Assembly: GCA_938018055.1 (NCBI GenBank)
Contig: CALIKL010000023.1
Location: 1 to 64,000, forward strand
DNA length: 64,000 bases
Source: an uncultured bacterium
GTDB lineage: Bacteria; Bacteroidota; Rhodothermia; Rhodothermales; UBA10348
Reading direction: 5' to 3'
Shown: piece after piece, positions 1-9,214 of the stretch
Layout: the number at the start of each line of letters is the position of its first letter
How positions within the stretch are numbered: the stretch's first letter is position 1
Position numbers and translations under genes: made by a program
The notes under the pieces: model-generated
Seen by the model: the letters and a program-made list of their open reading frames with translations, nothing else
What the model was told of the DNA's origin: nothing
The model's database searches: none

Positions 1-2
1 CC

Positions 3-1523
3 GGCCGGCGAGACACATTGCGAACGGGCTACTATTTCTACGACTGGAGTGCCAAGTACACATTTCGGCCTGACGCCCGATCGTCGGTTTCTGTGTCCTG
101 GTATGCAGGCCGGGATGCCCTGGATTTGAGGCTTCCGTTTGACCTTTCGTTGGACTTCTCCTCGTGGCTGCGCCCGGCGGACCTGTTTTTCGAAGTCGAT
201 CAGCAGTGGGGCAATCGCATCCTCAGTACGCGCTACCAGCGGTTGCTCTCGAGCCGGCTCTTCCTCACCACAACGCTTTATCATTCGCGCTACCAAGCTC
301 GGGAAAACACACTCATTCGACCCAGTCAATCTTCGAGGGTCTCGTCCCGATACAAAGTGGATCTCGAGGACACCGGCGCACGGATCGTCCTCGACTGGTA
401 TCCGTCCCTCTCTCACCAGGTCCGGGTAGGCGCGGAGGCAGTCCAACACCAATTTGATTCCGGCCTGGATGCCCTTGTTGCGTATACCCCCACTCTCGAG
501 GAACCAGTCGACGAGGTCTCCACGACCGTAGCTACCGAAGCGGCCTTCTTCATTCAGGATGTCTGGACGCCAAGTCCCACCATCAAAATCCTTCCTGGCA
601 TTCGCGCGTCCTGGTTCGGAAGTGGGTCGTTTTACCGGCTCTCCCCCAGGTTTTCCATCCAGTGGGCCATTGATCCTACCTGGCTCATTGCACGGGCTGC
701 AGCCAGTTCGCAAGTTCAGTACCTCCAGCGCATCCGGGATCGCAATGCCTACCTGTATGACCTGGTCTCCAGCCGATGGGTCCCTGCGCAAGCAGAAGCG
801 CCTCCCTCCCGTTCGCGACAGGTTTCGGTCGGACTCGAGACCCATCGTATTCCCCGAACCGTGCTGCGGATTGATGGATTCGTACGCGACGGCCGGGGGA
901 CGCTGCTTCCTGAGGATGAGTACCAGTCGAAAGATGGTCTCCTGGGCCCAGGAATTGAAATTGCCACCCTTTTGGGACAATATGATCGCGGCGAAGAGCG
1001 CTCCCGCGGCATCGAGTTGGGAATCGAAACCCGCACGGATCGCTGGCTTTTGGTGGGCTCGTACACCCGGATGCGATCTGAAAACAGGGGCGTGGCATCT
1101 CCGAAAGCGGCCTTTCGTCCCGCGCGCTACGATACTCCTCATGCAATCGGTCTCGTAACCTCTTACGAAACCGGACGCTGGAATCTGGGAGGGTCAGTGG
1201 ACTGGCGAAGCGGATACCCGGTTTCCGTACCTACGGCGCGGTATCAATTGGTTGATCCCATATCCGGCGAGGCCACCTGGTTCTATCACAGGCCGACGCT
1301 CAATAATGGTCGGCTTCCGTATTACATGCGTATCGATTTGAAGATGGCCTATCAGTTCCAGTTTGCCGAGGCTTCCTGGTCCACAGGGTTGTCCATCTAT
1401 AACGTGCTCAGCCGACGCAATGTGGTTAACCAGACGTGGGACCCAGCATTGCCCAACGCAGGTCCAGATAATCGCCTCGGCCTTCCGATTCTACCCATGA
1501 TTGACCTGATGATCGATCTGTAA
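3..1523 (+). CDS. TonB-dependent outer-membrane receptor, C-terminal part (5' end outside window)
   Basis: Reading frame open to the window edge; alternating beta-barrel strands, 'NGRLPYYMRIDLKMAYQF' and 'GLSIYNVLSRRNVVNQTW' typical of TBDR barrel ends; followed directly by a DUF4249-like lipoprotein. Confidence 0.85.
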   Translation, partial: GRRDTLRTGYYFYDWSAKYTFRPDARSSVSVSWYAGRDALDLRLPFDLSLDFSSWLRPADLFFEVDQQWGNRILSTRYQRLLSSRLFLTTTLYHSRYQARENTLIRPSQSSRVSSRYKVDLEDTGARIVLDWYPSLSHQVRVGAEAVQHQFDSGLDALVAYTPTLEEPVDEVSTTVATEAAFFIQDVWTPSPTIKILPGIRASWFGSGSFYRLSPRFSIQWAIDPTWLIARAAASSQVQYLQRIRDRNAYLYDLVSSRWVPAQAEAPPSRSRQVSVGLETHRIPRTVLRIDGFVRDGRGTLLPEDEYQSKDGLLGPGIEIATLLGQYDRGEERSRGIELGIETRTDRWLLVGSYTRMRSENRGVASPKAAFRPARYDTPHAIGLVTSYETGRWNLGGSVDWRSGYPVSVPTARYQLVDPISGEATWFYHRPTLNNGRLPYYMRIDLKMAYQFQFAEASWSTGLSIYNVLSRRNVVNQTWDPALPNAGPDNRLGLPILPMIDLMIDL

Positions 1524-2417
1524 ATGCGCCACGGCTTCCGACATATCATAGGAATGATGGCAATCGTCTGGGCCAGCTGGGTAGCGGGATGTGACAGCAG
1601 CCTGCCATCGTACGAAGAATCTCTCGTAGTCGAGGCATGGATTGCAACTGACGCGCCGTTGCCATCCATTCGGGTCTCCGCGGCGCGTGCAACCCGGGAT
1701 CCCCTGGTCTCCCTTCCAGCTCCGGATGATCTTTCCCTGAAGCTGACGGTCGGCGATCAAGAGGTCCAGTATGCGCGAAGTCTGGAAGACCCCTTGCAGT
1801 TCCAACCTCAATCCTTCCCGCAAACGTCTGCCGGAGAACGGTTCATTCTTGAACTGGATACACCGGGAGCTTCGCTTAATGCCAACGGGATACTTCCCCC
1901 ACCCATTGCAGCCCGAGAAGTGAGCGTTTCGTTTCCCGGAGACCCGATTTCCGTTGTTCTGGTGGATTCCCTTGTTGTCGGCCTGGATTCGCTCAACCTG
2001 TCCGTAAGCGCCACCACGGGGTACATATACCCCGTTCAAGTGTCCATTTCCTGGGAAGATCGCGGCTACGATGGATGGATCGAAGCGCGACTGCAGCCTG
2101 ACGCCTCGTTCTCCTCGTCACTCATCGACTTCTTCCTGCTGCCGTCCCAGGTCTTCCCGGAAGACTCAGCTACACTGGGAGAAGACGGCTTTAAGCACTG
2201 GGAAGGTGTCTATGCGGTACCTGTCCCCGAAGAAGACTCTCCATTTCCGGATCATTCCCTTCGCATCGTGTTGACCCGTGGAGACGATCGATTTGCTCGC
2301 TTCCTTACCAGCCGAGATGCACCGGAGCGACGTGAACCGGTCTCAAATGTCAATGGCGGTCTCGGATTTGTAGGTGGGATCGCCATGGATTCGGTACGCG
2401 TCATCGTTTCGCGTTAG
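1524..2417 (+). CDS. DUF4249-like lipoprotein
   Basis: Lipoprotein signal 'MMAIVWASWVAGC'; directly follows the TBDR; DUF4249-like organisation. Confidence 0.7.
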   Translation: MRHGFRHIIGMMAIVWASWVAGCDSSLPSYEESLVVEAWIATDAPLPSIRVSAARATRDPLVSLPAPDDLSLKLTVGDQEVQYARSLEDPLQFQPQSFPQTSAGERFILELDTPGASLNANGILPPPIAAREVSVSFPGDPISVVLVDSLVVGLDSLNLSVSATTGYIYPVQVSISWEDRGYDGWIEARLQPDASFSSSLIDFFLLPSQVFPEDSATLGEDGFKHWEGVYAVPVPEEDSPFPDHSLRIVLTRGDDRFARFLTSRDAPERREPVSNVNGGLGFVGGIAMDSVRVIVSR

Positions 2418-2484
2418 ATTCCGGCGCCTACCAGAGAGCGCCATCCAGCACCCCAGGTGCATCACCTGAACAACCCCTCTTTCC

Positions 2485-3153
2485 ATGCGGACCATTCAAC
2501 CCATCGAAATGCCAGAACCTCCTTCAGGAGGTGGTGCTGTGACCGCAGTGCAAGTCCAGAAGAAGGACCAGGATCGATGCAGTGTTTTCGTCAATGGCAA
2601 ATTCGCTTTCGGACTCCACACCAACATCGTGGCAGACAAAGGACTTCGGAAAGGCCTCAACCTGACCGAGGAAGACTGCCGAACGCTGATTCGGGAAGAC
2701 GTCTACTACAAAGCCATGAAGCGTTGTCTGGACTTCATGGCTTACCGACCCCGCACGCAAAAAGAAATCCAGCAGCGCCTGGAGGCTCTCAAAGTCCCTG
2801 AAGATATCGGGCAGCGGGTAACTGACCGGATGGACGAATTGGGTTACGTTGATGATGAGTGTTTTGCCAAACAGTGGGCTGCTTCAAGACAACGATCCAA
2901 GGGCTTCGGGCCTCGCCGACTCGAAATGGAGCTGATACGAAAAGGCATATCGTCCAGCATGGCCAAAAAAGCCGTCCAAGAAGCATGCTCGGAGGATGAG
3001 ATGGCCAATCAGCTTCGTGCCCAGGTTGCCAAAGCCCAGCATAAATACCGCCACGAAGGCGACGAACAGAAAAAGACCCAGAAAATGATCGGCTTCTTGG
3101 CGCGACGTGGATTCGAAATCGGAGCCATTCGCGATGCGATGCAGCAGTCGTAA
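2485..3153 (+). CDS. recX: Regulatory protein RecX
   Basis: RecX-like helical repeats 'ALKRCLDFMAYRPRTQKEIQQRL', 'GYVDDECFAKQWAASRQRSKGFGPRRLEMELIRKGI'. Confidence 0.85.
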   Translation: MRTIQPIEMPEPPSGGGAVTAVQVQKKDQDRCSVFVNGKFAFGLHTNIVADKGLRKGLNLTEEDCRTLIREDVYYKAMKRCLDFMAYRPRTQKEIQQRLEALKVPEDIGQRVTDRMDELGYVDDECFAKQWAASRQRSKGFGPRRLEMELIRKGISSSMAKKAVQEACSEDEMANQLRAQVAKAQHKYRHEGDEQKKTQKMIGFLARRGFEIGAIRDAMQQS

Positions 3154-3295
3154 GCCTGAGTGACCCATCCTGCTCATGCGCCAGACGGAGATATGAAGCT
3201 TTAGGGGGTAGCGGAGAAGACACACCTTTTCTGGATGAAAACAGCGATATTCGGGTTACCCTTCACCCGCCTGCCCAGAGTCTGATTTACGGTCC

Positions 3296-5956
3296 ATGTC
3301 CAAGCAGCGACAAAGCATGCCTTCGCCGTTCCGCTTCGGTGGTTTGGATCTGGTCCTGGTCCTGCTGGGCATCGTCGGAATTGGCTTGTTCGTACAGATC
3401 TTGCCGGGTGTCCATCCGGACTCCGGTGCGGCCTACGACATCTCAGAGGAAGAGGCACTCAATACAGCCGATGGTTTCCTCTCTTCACAGGGGTTCGAAA
3501 TTGGTGGGCTGATTTCTTCGGCCGAATTGCGTCGTCGCGAAGACCTTCTGGCCGATTTACAGCATACGTTGGGCCGAAACACGACGGTCGACTTTCTTTC
3601 CTCGGATGGTGGGAATACCGTAGCCGCCTATTACTGGCTGGTCCAGTATCGTCCTCTACTGGATCCGGGAACGACCCGTTTTCTGGGCGACCAGGCACCA
3701 GCCTTCGAGATTGAATTGGCACAGGATGGAACCGTCCTCGCCCTTCGCAACCTGACCTTGCGCATGGGTGCGTCAGGAACTCGATTTGGCTCAGCCAACA
3801 ATCGGGTAAACCATGCTGCCCTGGCTACCATCATTCGGGCAGACACCGCGTCCGACTCCCAGGCACGGTTTGCGCTGACCCAAATTGCAGACTCTGTGTA
3901 CCACGAGCGACTGCGCTTCAACCTGAATGGCCAATCGCTACTCGAATCCGAACTGGCACTCACTCGGCTGCTGATGAATGAATCCGTTGAATTGGATTCC
4001 ACTGCGCTGAATGAACTCCTGACCTTTCATTTCGACCGGACGGCATTCCAGGATCTGGACATGCGTGTTGACTCAATTGGAGCATCGACCCAAAATGGAG
4101 GACGCAATGTGCGCGTACGTCTGGTTTCAGATTCGCCTGTTGCGGGACAGCGCGTTCTGGTAGAGGCTGGTCTTTCAGTGACAGGCACCCTGTCGCGGCT
4201 GAATGTATCCTATGAACCAGCCCAACCCGTCGAGGACAGTGTCTCGGCTGTCCTCGGAGCAACGAAGGTTGGCTTATTTCTCCTGCTCGGATTCGGGTTC
4301 CTCATCGCCTTTTTCCGTCGGTTGACCGCCAGGCTGCTCGACATGAAAGCAGCGCTGGTGGATGCCTTGATTGTTGGCATCCTGGGTGGTCTCGTGGCGG
4401 CGACTGCCACAACCACTCTTTCCGACCTGTTCATCTTCACCCCGATCTGGGGACAGGTACTGATTCGGCTCGTTGTCTTTTCCGTGGTGGCCGGAGCCAT
4501 TTCCATTTTCGTTTTCATGATCGCCGGGGTTACCGACTCGGTCGTCCGCGAGAACCAGGAAGGAAAGCTTGGAACGCTCATCCTGCTGCGTCACGGTGAT
4601 TTTCAGAATAAGCCCATGGGGGCTGCACTCGTTCGGGGCAGCGCGCTTGGAGGCATCCTGCTAGGTATCGGTGCCCTGGCCCTTTATCTCTTCGAACACC
4701 TGCATCTGTCCCTCAATTCCGAATTCCTCAGCACCGCGTCCCTTCGACCCGTTCTGGCAGGAGTCTTCAATGGATTCGAAGTGGCCTATTTCCTGACCCT
4801 GATGTGGCTGGTCGGGGTCAGCTCGGTTGTCCGTCGCCTTGGCAATCAGAAGGTCACCTCCATCATCCTTTTGACCGCTACCGGTGCCTTCATTGGCATC
4901 GGTCCAGTGACGTTTGAAATGCAGGCGTTCGGATTGCTGATCGGTGCCGTCTCGGCCCTACTCATGGCATGGGCCTTCGTCCGCTTTGATATCGTCACGG
5001 TCATGACCGCCCTTTTTACGTCCGAAATCCTGTGGAGCCTGACGGAAGGATACCTTGTGACATCTTCGCCGGCCTGGATCGACGTGCTGCTTGGGGTACT
5101 GTTCGTCGGATCAGTGATCGTACTCGGAGTCGTGGGCATCACCAGCCGCCACACGGGTCAGCAGATGAATACGTATGTACCTGAATACGTCTCTGAAATG
5201 GCCAGTCAGGAGCGGGTCAGACGCGAACTGGAAATCGCACATCAGGTCCAATCGTTTTTCCTACCCCGGTCCATGCCTGAGGTGGAGAGTCTGGATATCG
5301 CTGGGATGTGCCTATCGGCCAATGAGGTGGGCGGTGACTACTATGACTTCATCAAGCTGGATGACGGACGGATGGCATTCATCCTTGGAGACGTGAGCGG
5401 CAAGGGAATTCAGGCGGCCTTCTTCATGACGCTCGTAAAAGGAATCGTCCAGACCCTGACGCGTCAGCACCTCGGTCCAGCGGAAATCATGCGTCGACTG
5501 AATACCCTCTTCTGCGAGAATGCACCGTCTGGAACCTTCATTTCGGTCGTTTATGGAGAAATTGAGCCAAAGTCGGGTCGATTCTCGTTCGCGCGCGCCG
5601 GGCATAACCCTGTAATCTGGTATCGCTGCAACCAGCGCGCTTCTGAATCCCTTCGTCCGAGGGGCATGGCCATAGGCTTCAAGTCGGGGGCTGCCTTTGA
5701 TTCTACCATCGAAGAGCAAACCATCCAGTTGGAGCCCGGAGATGCCCTCGTATTCTATACGGACGGATTCTCAGAGGCGATGAACCACGCCCGGGAGCTG
5801 TATGGTGATGATCGACTTGTCGAGCAAGTGACACAGATTGGAAGTCGTTCATCTGCGGCCATTCTGCGTATGATGACGGAAGACGTCCATAACTTCATTG
5901 AAGGCATGGGCCGTTTGGATGATATGACCATGGCTGTAATCAAGTGGGAAGGATGA
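3296..5956 (+). CDS. Multi-pass membrane protein with C-terminal SpoIIE/RsbU-type PP2C phosphatase domain
   Basis: C-term 'ELEIAHQVQSFFLPRSMPEVESLDIAGMCLSANEVGGDYYDFIKLDDGRMAFILGDVSGKG' is the SpoIIE signature; N-terminal extracytoplasmic region and many TM segments. Confidence 0.88.
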   Translation: MSKQRQSMPSPFRFGGLDLVLVLLGIVGIGLFVQILPGVHPDSGAAYDISEEEALNTADGFLSSQGFEIGGLISSAELRRREDLLADLQHTLGRNTTVDFLSSDGGNTVAAYYWLVQYRPLLDPGTTRFLGDQAPAFEIELAQDGTVLALRNLTLRMGASGTRFGSANNRVNHAALATIIRADTASDSQARFALTQIADSVYHERLRFNLNGQSLLESELALTRLLMNESVELDSTALNELLTFHFDRTAFQDLDMRVDSIGASTQNGGRNVRVRLVSDSPVAGQRVLVEAGLSVTGTLSRLNVSYEPAQPVEDSVSAVLGATKVGLFLLLGFGFLIAFFRRLTARLLDMKAALVDALIVGILGGLVAATATTTLSDLFIFTPIWGQVLIRLVVFSVVAGAISIFVFMIAGVTDSVVRENQEGKLGTLILLRHGDFQNKPMGAALVRGSALGGILLGIGALALYLFEHLHLSLNSEFLSTASLRPVLAGVFNGFEVAYFLTLMWLVGVSSVVRRLGNQKVTSIILLTATGAFIGIGPVTFEMQAFGLLIGAVSALLMAWAFVRFDIVTVMTALFTSEILWSLTEGYLVTSSPAWIDVLLGVLFVGSVIVLGVVGITSRHTGQQMNTYVPEYVSEMASQERVRRELEIAHQVQSFFLPRSMPEVESLDIAGMCLSANEVGGDYYDFIKLDDGRMAFILGDVSGKGIQAAFFMTLVKGIVQTLTRQHLGPAEIMRRLNTLFCENAPSGTFISVVYGEIEPKSGRFSFARAGHNPVIWYRCNQRASESLRPRGMAIGFKSGAAFDSTIEEQTIQLEPGDALVFYTDGFSEAMNHARELYGDDRLVEQVTQIGSRSSAAILRMMTEDVHNFIEGMGRLDDMTMAVIKWEG

Positions 5957-6786
5957 TGGACGCGGCTTCCAAACACGTAGATATTCCAGATTCCGCTGTC
6001 GCTTTCGTGCGGCAGAAAATCGAGTTCACTCCGCGCATTGGACTCATTCTCGGGTCCGGCTTGTCCCATCTTGCGGAAGTGCTGCAAAGCCCGGTCATCA
6101 TTCCGTCAGCGGATATTCCGGAGTATCCGGGCTCAACGGTTGAGGGTCACAAAGGGCAGTTGGTCTTCGGAACACTTGAAGGCATTCCGGTGGTATTCGC
6201 TCAAGGTCGCCTCCACGCCTACGAAGGACACAGCGTACACGCAGCTACATTCCCCGTACGCCTTCTGGCTGCCTTGGGAGTAGAGCGCATGGTGGTGACC
6301 AATGCAGCCGGAGGCATCCATCCGGAGTGCACTCCAGGAACTCTGATGTGGATTACAGATCAGATTTCCTTCGCCTTCCGACCCGTTCCCGGCCCCGCAT
6401 CCTCGGCCTTTCAGCGCGCCGATGGACCCGGCTCGCCCTACGACGCCGATTGGACGGCTCGCGGGATGGCGATTGCCGCGTCGCTTGATATCCCGACGCG
6501 TGAGGGAACGTATCTGTGGACACTGGGACCGAGTTACGAGACGAAAGCAGAAATACGCATGTTCAAGTGGCTGGGTGCCGATGCGGTAGGCATGAGCACG
6601 GTCCCGGAAGTTATCGTAGCGCGTCACCATGGTATCAAGGTGATCGGTATTTCCACGATCACGAATTTTGCTGCTGGACTCGGTCAGGAGTCCCTTGATC
6701 ATCAGGAAGTGCTGGAGGTTGGTCGTCAGGTCAGGGATGACCTCCAAAAGCTGATTACAGCCTTGGTTGCTGACCTTGCTGCGTAG
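5953..6786 (+). CDS. Purine nucleoside phosphorylase I
   Basis: 'RIGLILGSGLSHLAE', 'VEGHKGQLVFGTLEGIPVVFAQGRLHAYEGHS', 'VTNAAGGIHPECTPGTLMWITDQI'; start overlaps the upstream stop (ATGATGA). Confidence 0.93.
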   Translation: MMDAASKHVDIPDSAVAFVRQKIEFTPRIGLILGSGLSHLAEVLQSPVIIPSADIPEYPGSTVEGHKGQLVFGTLEGIPVVFAQGRLHAYEGHSVHAATFPVRLLAALGVERMVVTNAAGGIHPECTPGTLMWITDQISFAFRPVPGPASSAFQRADGPGSPYDADWTARGMAIAASLDIPTREGTYLWTLGPSYETKAEIRMFKWLGADAVGMSTVPEVIVARHHGIKVIGISTITNFAAGLGQESLDHQEVLEVGRQVRDDLQKLITALVADLAA

Positions 6787-6918
6787 CTGGTCCGACACTC
6801 TTTTGCGTTTTTGCTGGGACACGTTGCATATTTGAGCGCTCATGTCCGTGGACCGTGAGCACGTAACAATCGCTACCATCCACAGCGCTTCGACAAGGGG
6901 TCGGAGAAGGAGGACACG

Positions 6919-7446
6919 ATGAGCCAGGACGAGCTGGAATACGAGGACGAGGAATTCGAGGATCAGGAAGACGGTCAAGACGACTTTGAAGACGCCTACG
7001 ATGATGATCAGGACTTCGAAGAAGAGGAGGACTACTACGGCGATGACGATGACCAGGACGAAGGCGAAGATGGCCAAGGTGCCTACTTCCCATCGCCTGA
7101 CGAGGATCGCCCTCAAAACCGGGGACGGTATCGTGACGAGATCTACTCGCGCCGGGTGCCCGCCGGAAAACGAACCTACTTCTTCGACGTCAAGACGACA
7201 CGTTCCGGAAAGGACTACTTCCTGACGATTACCGAGAGCAAGAAAATCAGCGAAAACCGCTACGAAAAGCATAAAATCTTCCTGTACAAGGAAGACTTTG
7301 GCAAATTCGTGAGTGCCATGCACGAGGTTGTTCGATTCATTCAGGACGAGTGTCTACCGGACTATGAGTTTCGCGGTCTTCCCGATGTTTCCAAACAAGC
7401 GGGGGAACTGGACGACGACTGGCCCGAAGAAGGAGGCTCCTACTGA
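6919..7446 (+). CDS. DUF3276/PUR-domain nucleic-acid-binding protein with acidic N-terminal region
   Basis: 'RVPAGKRTYFFDVKTTRSGKDYFLTITESKKI' PUR/DUF3276 core; N-term is a long Asp/Glu-rich stretch. Confidence 0.8.
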   Translation: MSQDELEYEDEEFEDQEDGQDDFEDAYDDDQDFEEEEDYYGDDDDQDEGEDGQGAYFPSPDEDRPQNRGRYRDEIYSRRVPAGKRTYFFDVKTTRSGKDYFLTITESKKISENRYEKHKIFLYKEDFGKFVSAMHEVVRFIQDECLPDYEFRGLPDVSKQAGELDDDWPEEGGSY

Positions 7447-7475
7447 GTCTTTGTCACCAGGACCACCCGGTCTTC

Positions 7476-8564
7476 ATGAGTAAACGTGTCCCCGAACAGC
7501 TGCTAGCGTTGATTCGGCCTGCCGTCCGTGCTGAAAAGCCCTACCTCGTACCCGGCGCCCGGCCGGTTTCGGTCAAGCTGAATCAGAATGAAAGTCCTTT
7601 TGACCTACCGCCCGCACTCAAGCGCGAGTTGCTGGAAGCATTCTTTCAGATTGATTTCAACCGCTACCCGGCTGAGCAACCGACACGGCTCATCCAAGCG
7701 CTTGAATCCCATTGTGGGGTGGAGCCTGGTAGTATTCTGGTTGGCAACGGATCCAATGAGCTGACCTACACTTTGGGCATGTGTTTCGTCGAGGACGGCG
7801 ATGCTGTACTGACGCCGACACCCATGTTTGCTCTGTACGAGTCTATGGTCCGCCTCCATGGTGGTACCCCGCTTCAAACGCATTGTACGGCCGACTTCCA
7901 GGTAGACTGTGATGACGTGGTGGCTACCATTGAACGGGAGCAGCCCAAGCTGACCATCCTGGCGACCCCCAATAATCCGACCGGTCTCGCTATTCCCAAG
8001 AAGGAAATCGAGCGTATCGTCAAGGCCGCTGACGGCTTCGTCGTGATTGACGAGGCCTACCACGAATTCAATCCCGAGGGGACTGCCCTGGATCTGTTGA
8101 TGCGCCACCCGAACGTGATCATCCTGCGCACCCTGTCCAAGGCCTTTGGGTTGGCAGGTCTGCGACTTGGGTATTTGGTGGCTCGTCCCGAGGTGATTGG
8201 CGAGATGATGAAATCGCGCCTGCCATTCATGGTTGATCGCCTCGCTGAGCACGTCGGCCTGCTGCTCCTTCGTCACCAGGACCTGATCCGGGATCGGGTC
8301 GATCAGATCAAGGTCTACACGGAGAACCTGCGGCAGGCGATGATGCACCGAGACGATATCGATGTCCTACCTACGGATACGAATTTCATCCTATTCCGAA
8401 CGGACCGCGACCCGGCCGAATTATTACAGCATCTGGCCGACCAGGACGTCCTGGTTCGCAACATGGGAGGATATCCACAACTGCAAGGATATTTGCGTGT
8501 CACTAGCGGTACCCCGTCCGAGAACAAGGCATTTTTGGACGCGTTGACTACCGTTCTCGGGTAA
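7476..8564 (+). CDS. hisC: Histidinol-phosphate aminotransferase
   Basis: Class I/II PLP aminotransferase; 'KLNQNESPFDLPP', 'GNGSNELTYTLGMCFVEDGDAVLTPTPMFALYE', 'LRTLSKAFGLAGLRLGYLVA'. Confidence 0.9.
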   Translation: MSKRVPEQLLALIRPAVRAEKPYLVPGARPVSVKLNQNESPFDLPPALKRELLEAFFQIDFNRYPAEQPTRLIQALESHCGVEPGSILVGNGSNELTYTLGMCFVEDGDAVLTPTPMFALYESMVRLHGGTPLQTHCTADFQVDCDDVVATIEREQPKLTILATPNNPTGLAIPKKEIERIVKAADGFVVIDEAYHEFNPEGTALDLLMRHPNVIILRTLSKAFGLAGLRLGYLVARPEVIGEMMKSRLPFMVDRLAEHVGLLLLRHQDLIRDRVDQIKVYTENLRQAMMHRDDIDVLPTDTNFILFRTDRDPAELLQHLADQDVLVRNMGGYPQLQGYLRVTSGTPSENKAFLDALTTVLG

Positions 8565-8617
8565 TCAGGCCCGTTCGGCTTTCCCCGCCTTCACCACACC
8601 GAACACAACCAGCCCTC

Positions 8618-9214
8618 ATGGATCTGATCCAGGTAGACATCATCGGACTTTCGACCAGCCCTTCCAGCGGCGGTGCCTATGCACTGGTCCTGGGTGAAGT
8701 CGATGGCAACCGAAGACTACCCATCATCATTGGCGCGTTCGAGGCGCAGGCGATTGCCCTTGAGTTGGAAAAAATTCAGCCCCCGCGACCGATGACTCAT
8801 GACCTGATCCGGGACCTGTTTGACTCGGTGTCAGCCGATGTCACGGATATCCTCATCGACGAGCTGCGGGAAGGCACCTTCTTCGCCAAGATCCGATATA
8901 CCGTTTCGGGCGCGGAAAGTCAGTTGGACTGCCGGCCCTCAGACGCAGTGGCTTTAGCCGTGCGCGTGGGTGCACCTATTTTCGTCGCTCCAGGCGTACT
9001 CGATGAAGCAGGTATTCCGACGGAGGATGAAGAAGATATGGCCGCCATCGAACCGGGTGAAGAGACCCCCGAACCCGATCCTGAACCCGAAGCGCCACGC
9101 AGTCCCCTCGAAAAGCTCGAAGACGATCTGGCCCAAGCCATCGCTGACGAAGACTACGAACTCGCTGCCAAGCTCCGAGATGATATTTCGCGCCTAAAAG
9201 GCGAACAGAATTGA
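8618..9214 (+). CDS. Bifunctional nuclease family protein (DUF151) with C-terminal UVR motif
   Basis: 'LPIIIGAFEAQAIALELEKIQPPRPMTHDL' DUF151 signature; C-term 'LEDDLAQAIADEDYELAAKLRDDISRL' UVR motif. Confidence 0.9.
   Translation: MDLIQVDIIGLSTSPSSGGAYALVLGEVDGNRRLPIIIGAFEAQAIALELEKIQPPRPMTHDLIRDLFDSVSADVTDILIDELREGTFFAKIRYTVSGAESQLDCRPSDAVALAVRVGAPIFVAPGVLDEAGIPTEDEEDMAAIEPGEETPEPDPEPEAPRSPLEKLEDDLAQAIADEDYELAAKLRDDISRLKGEQN

Noticed and set aside
6133-7323. 396-aa minus-strand ORF spanning PNP and the PUR gene
   Set aside because: Its Val/Leu-rich part is the antisense of the acidic GAN/GAR codon run; crosses two recognised genes.
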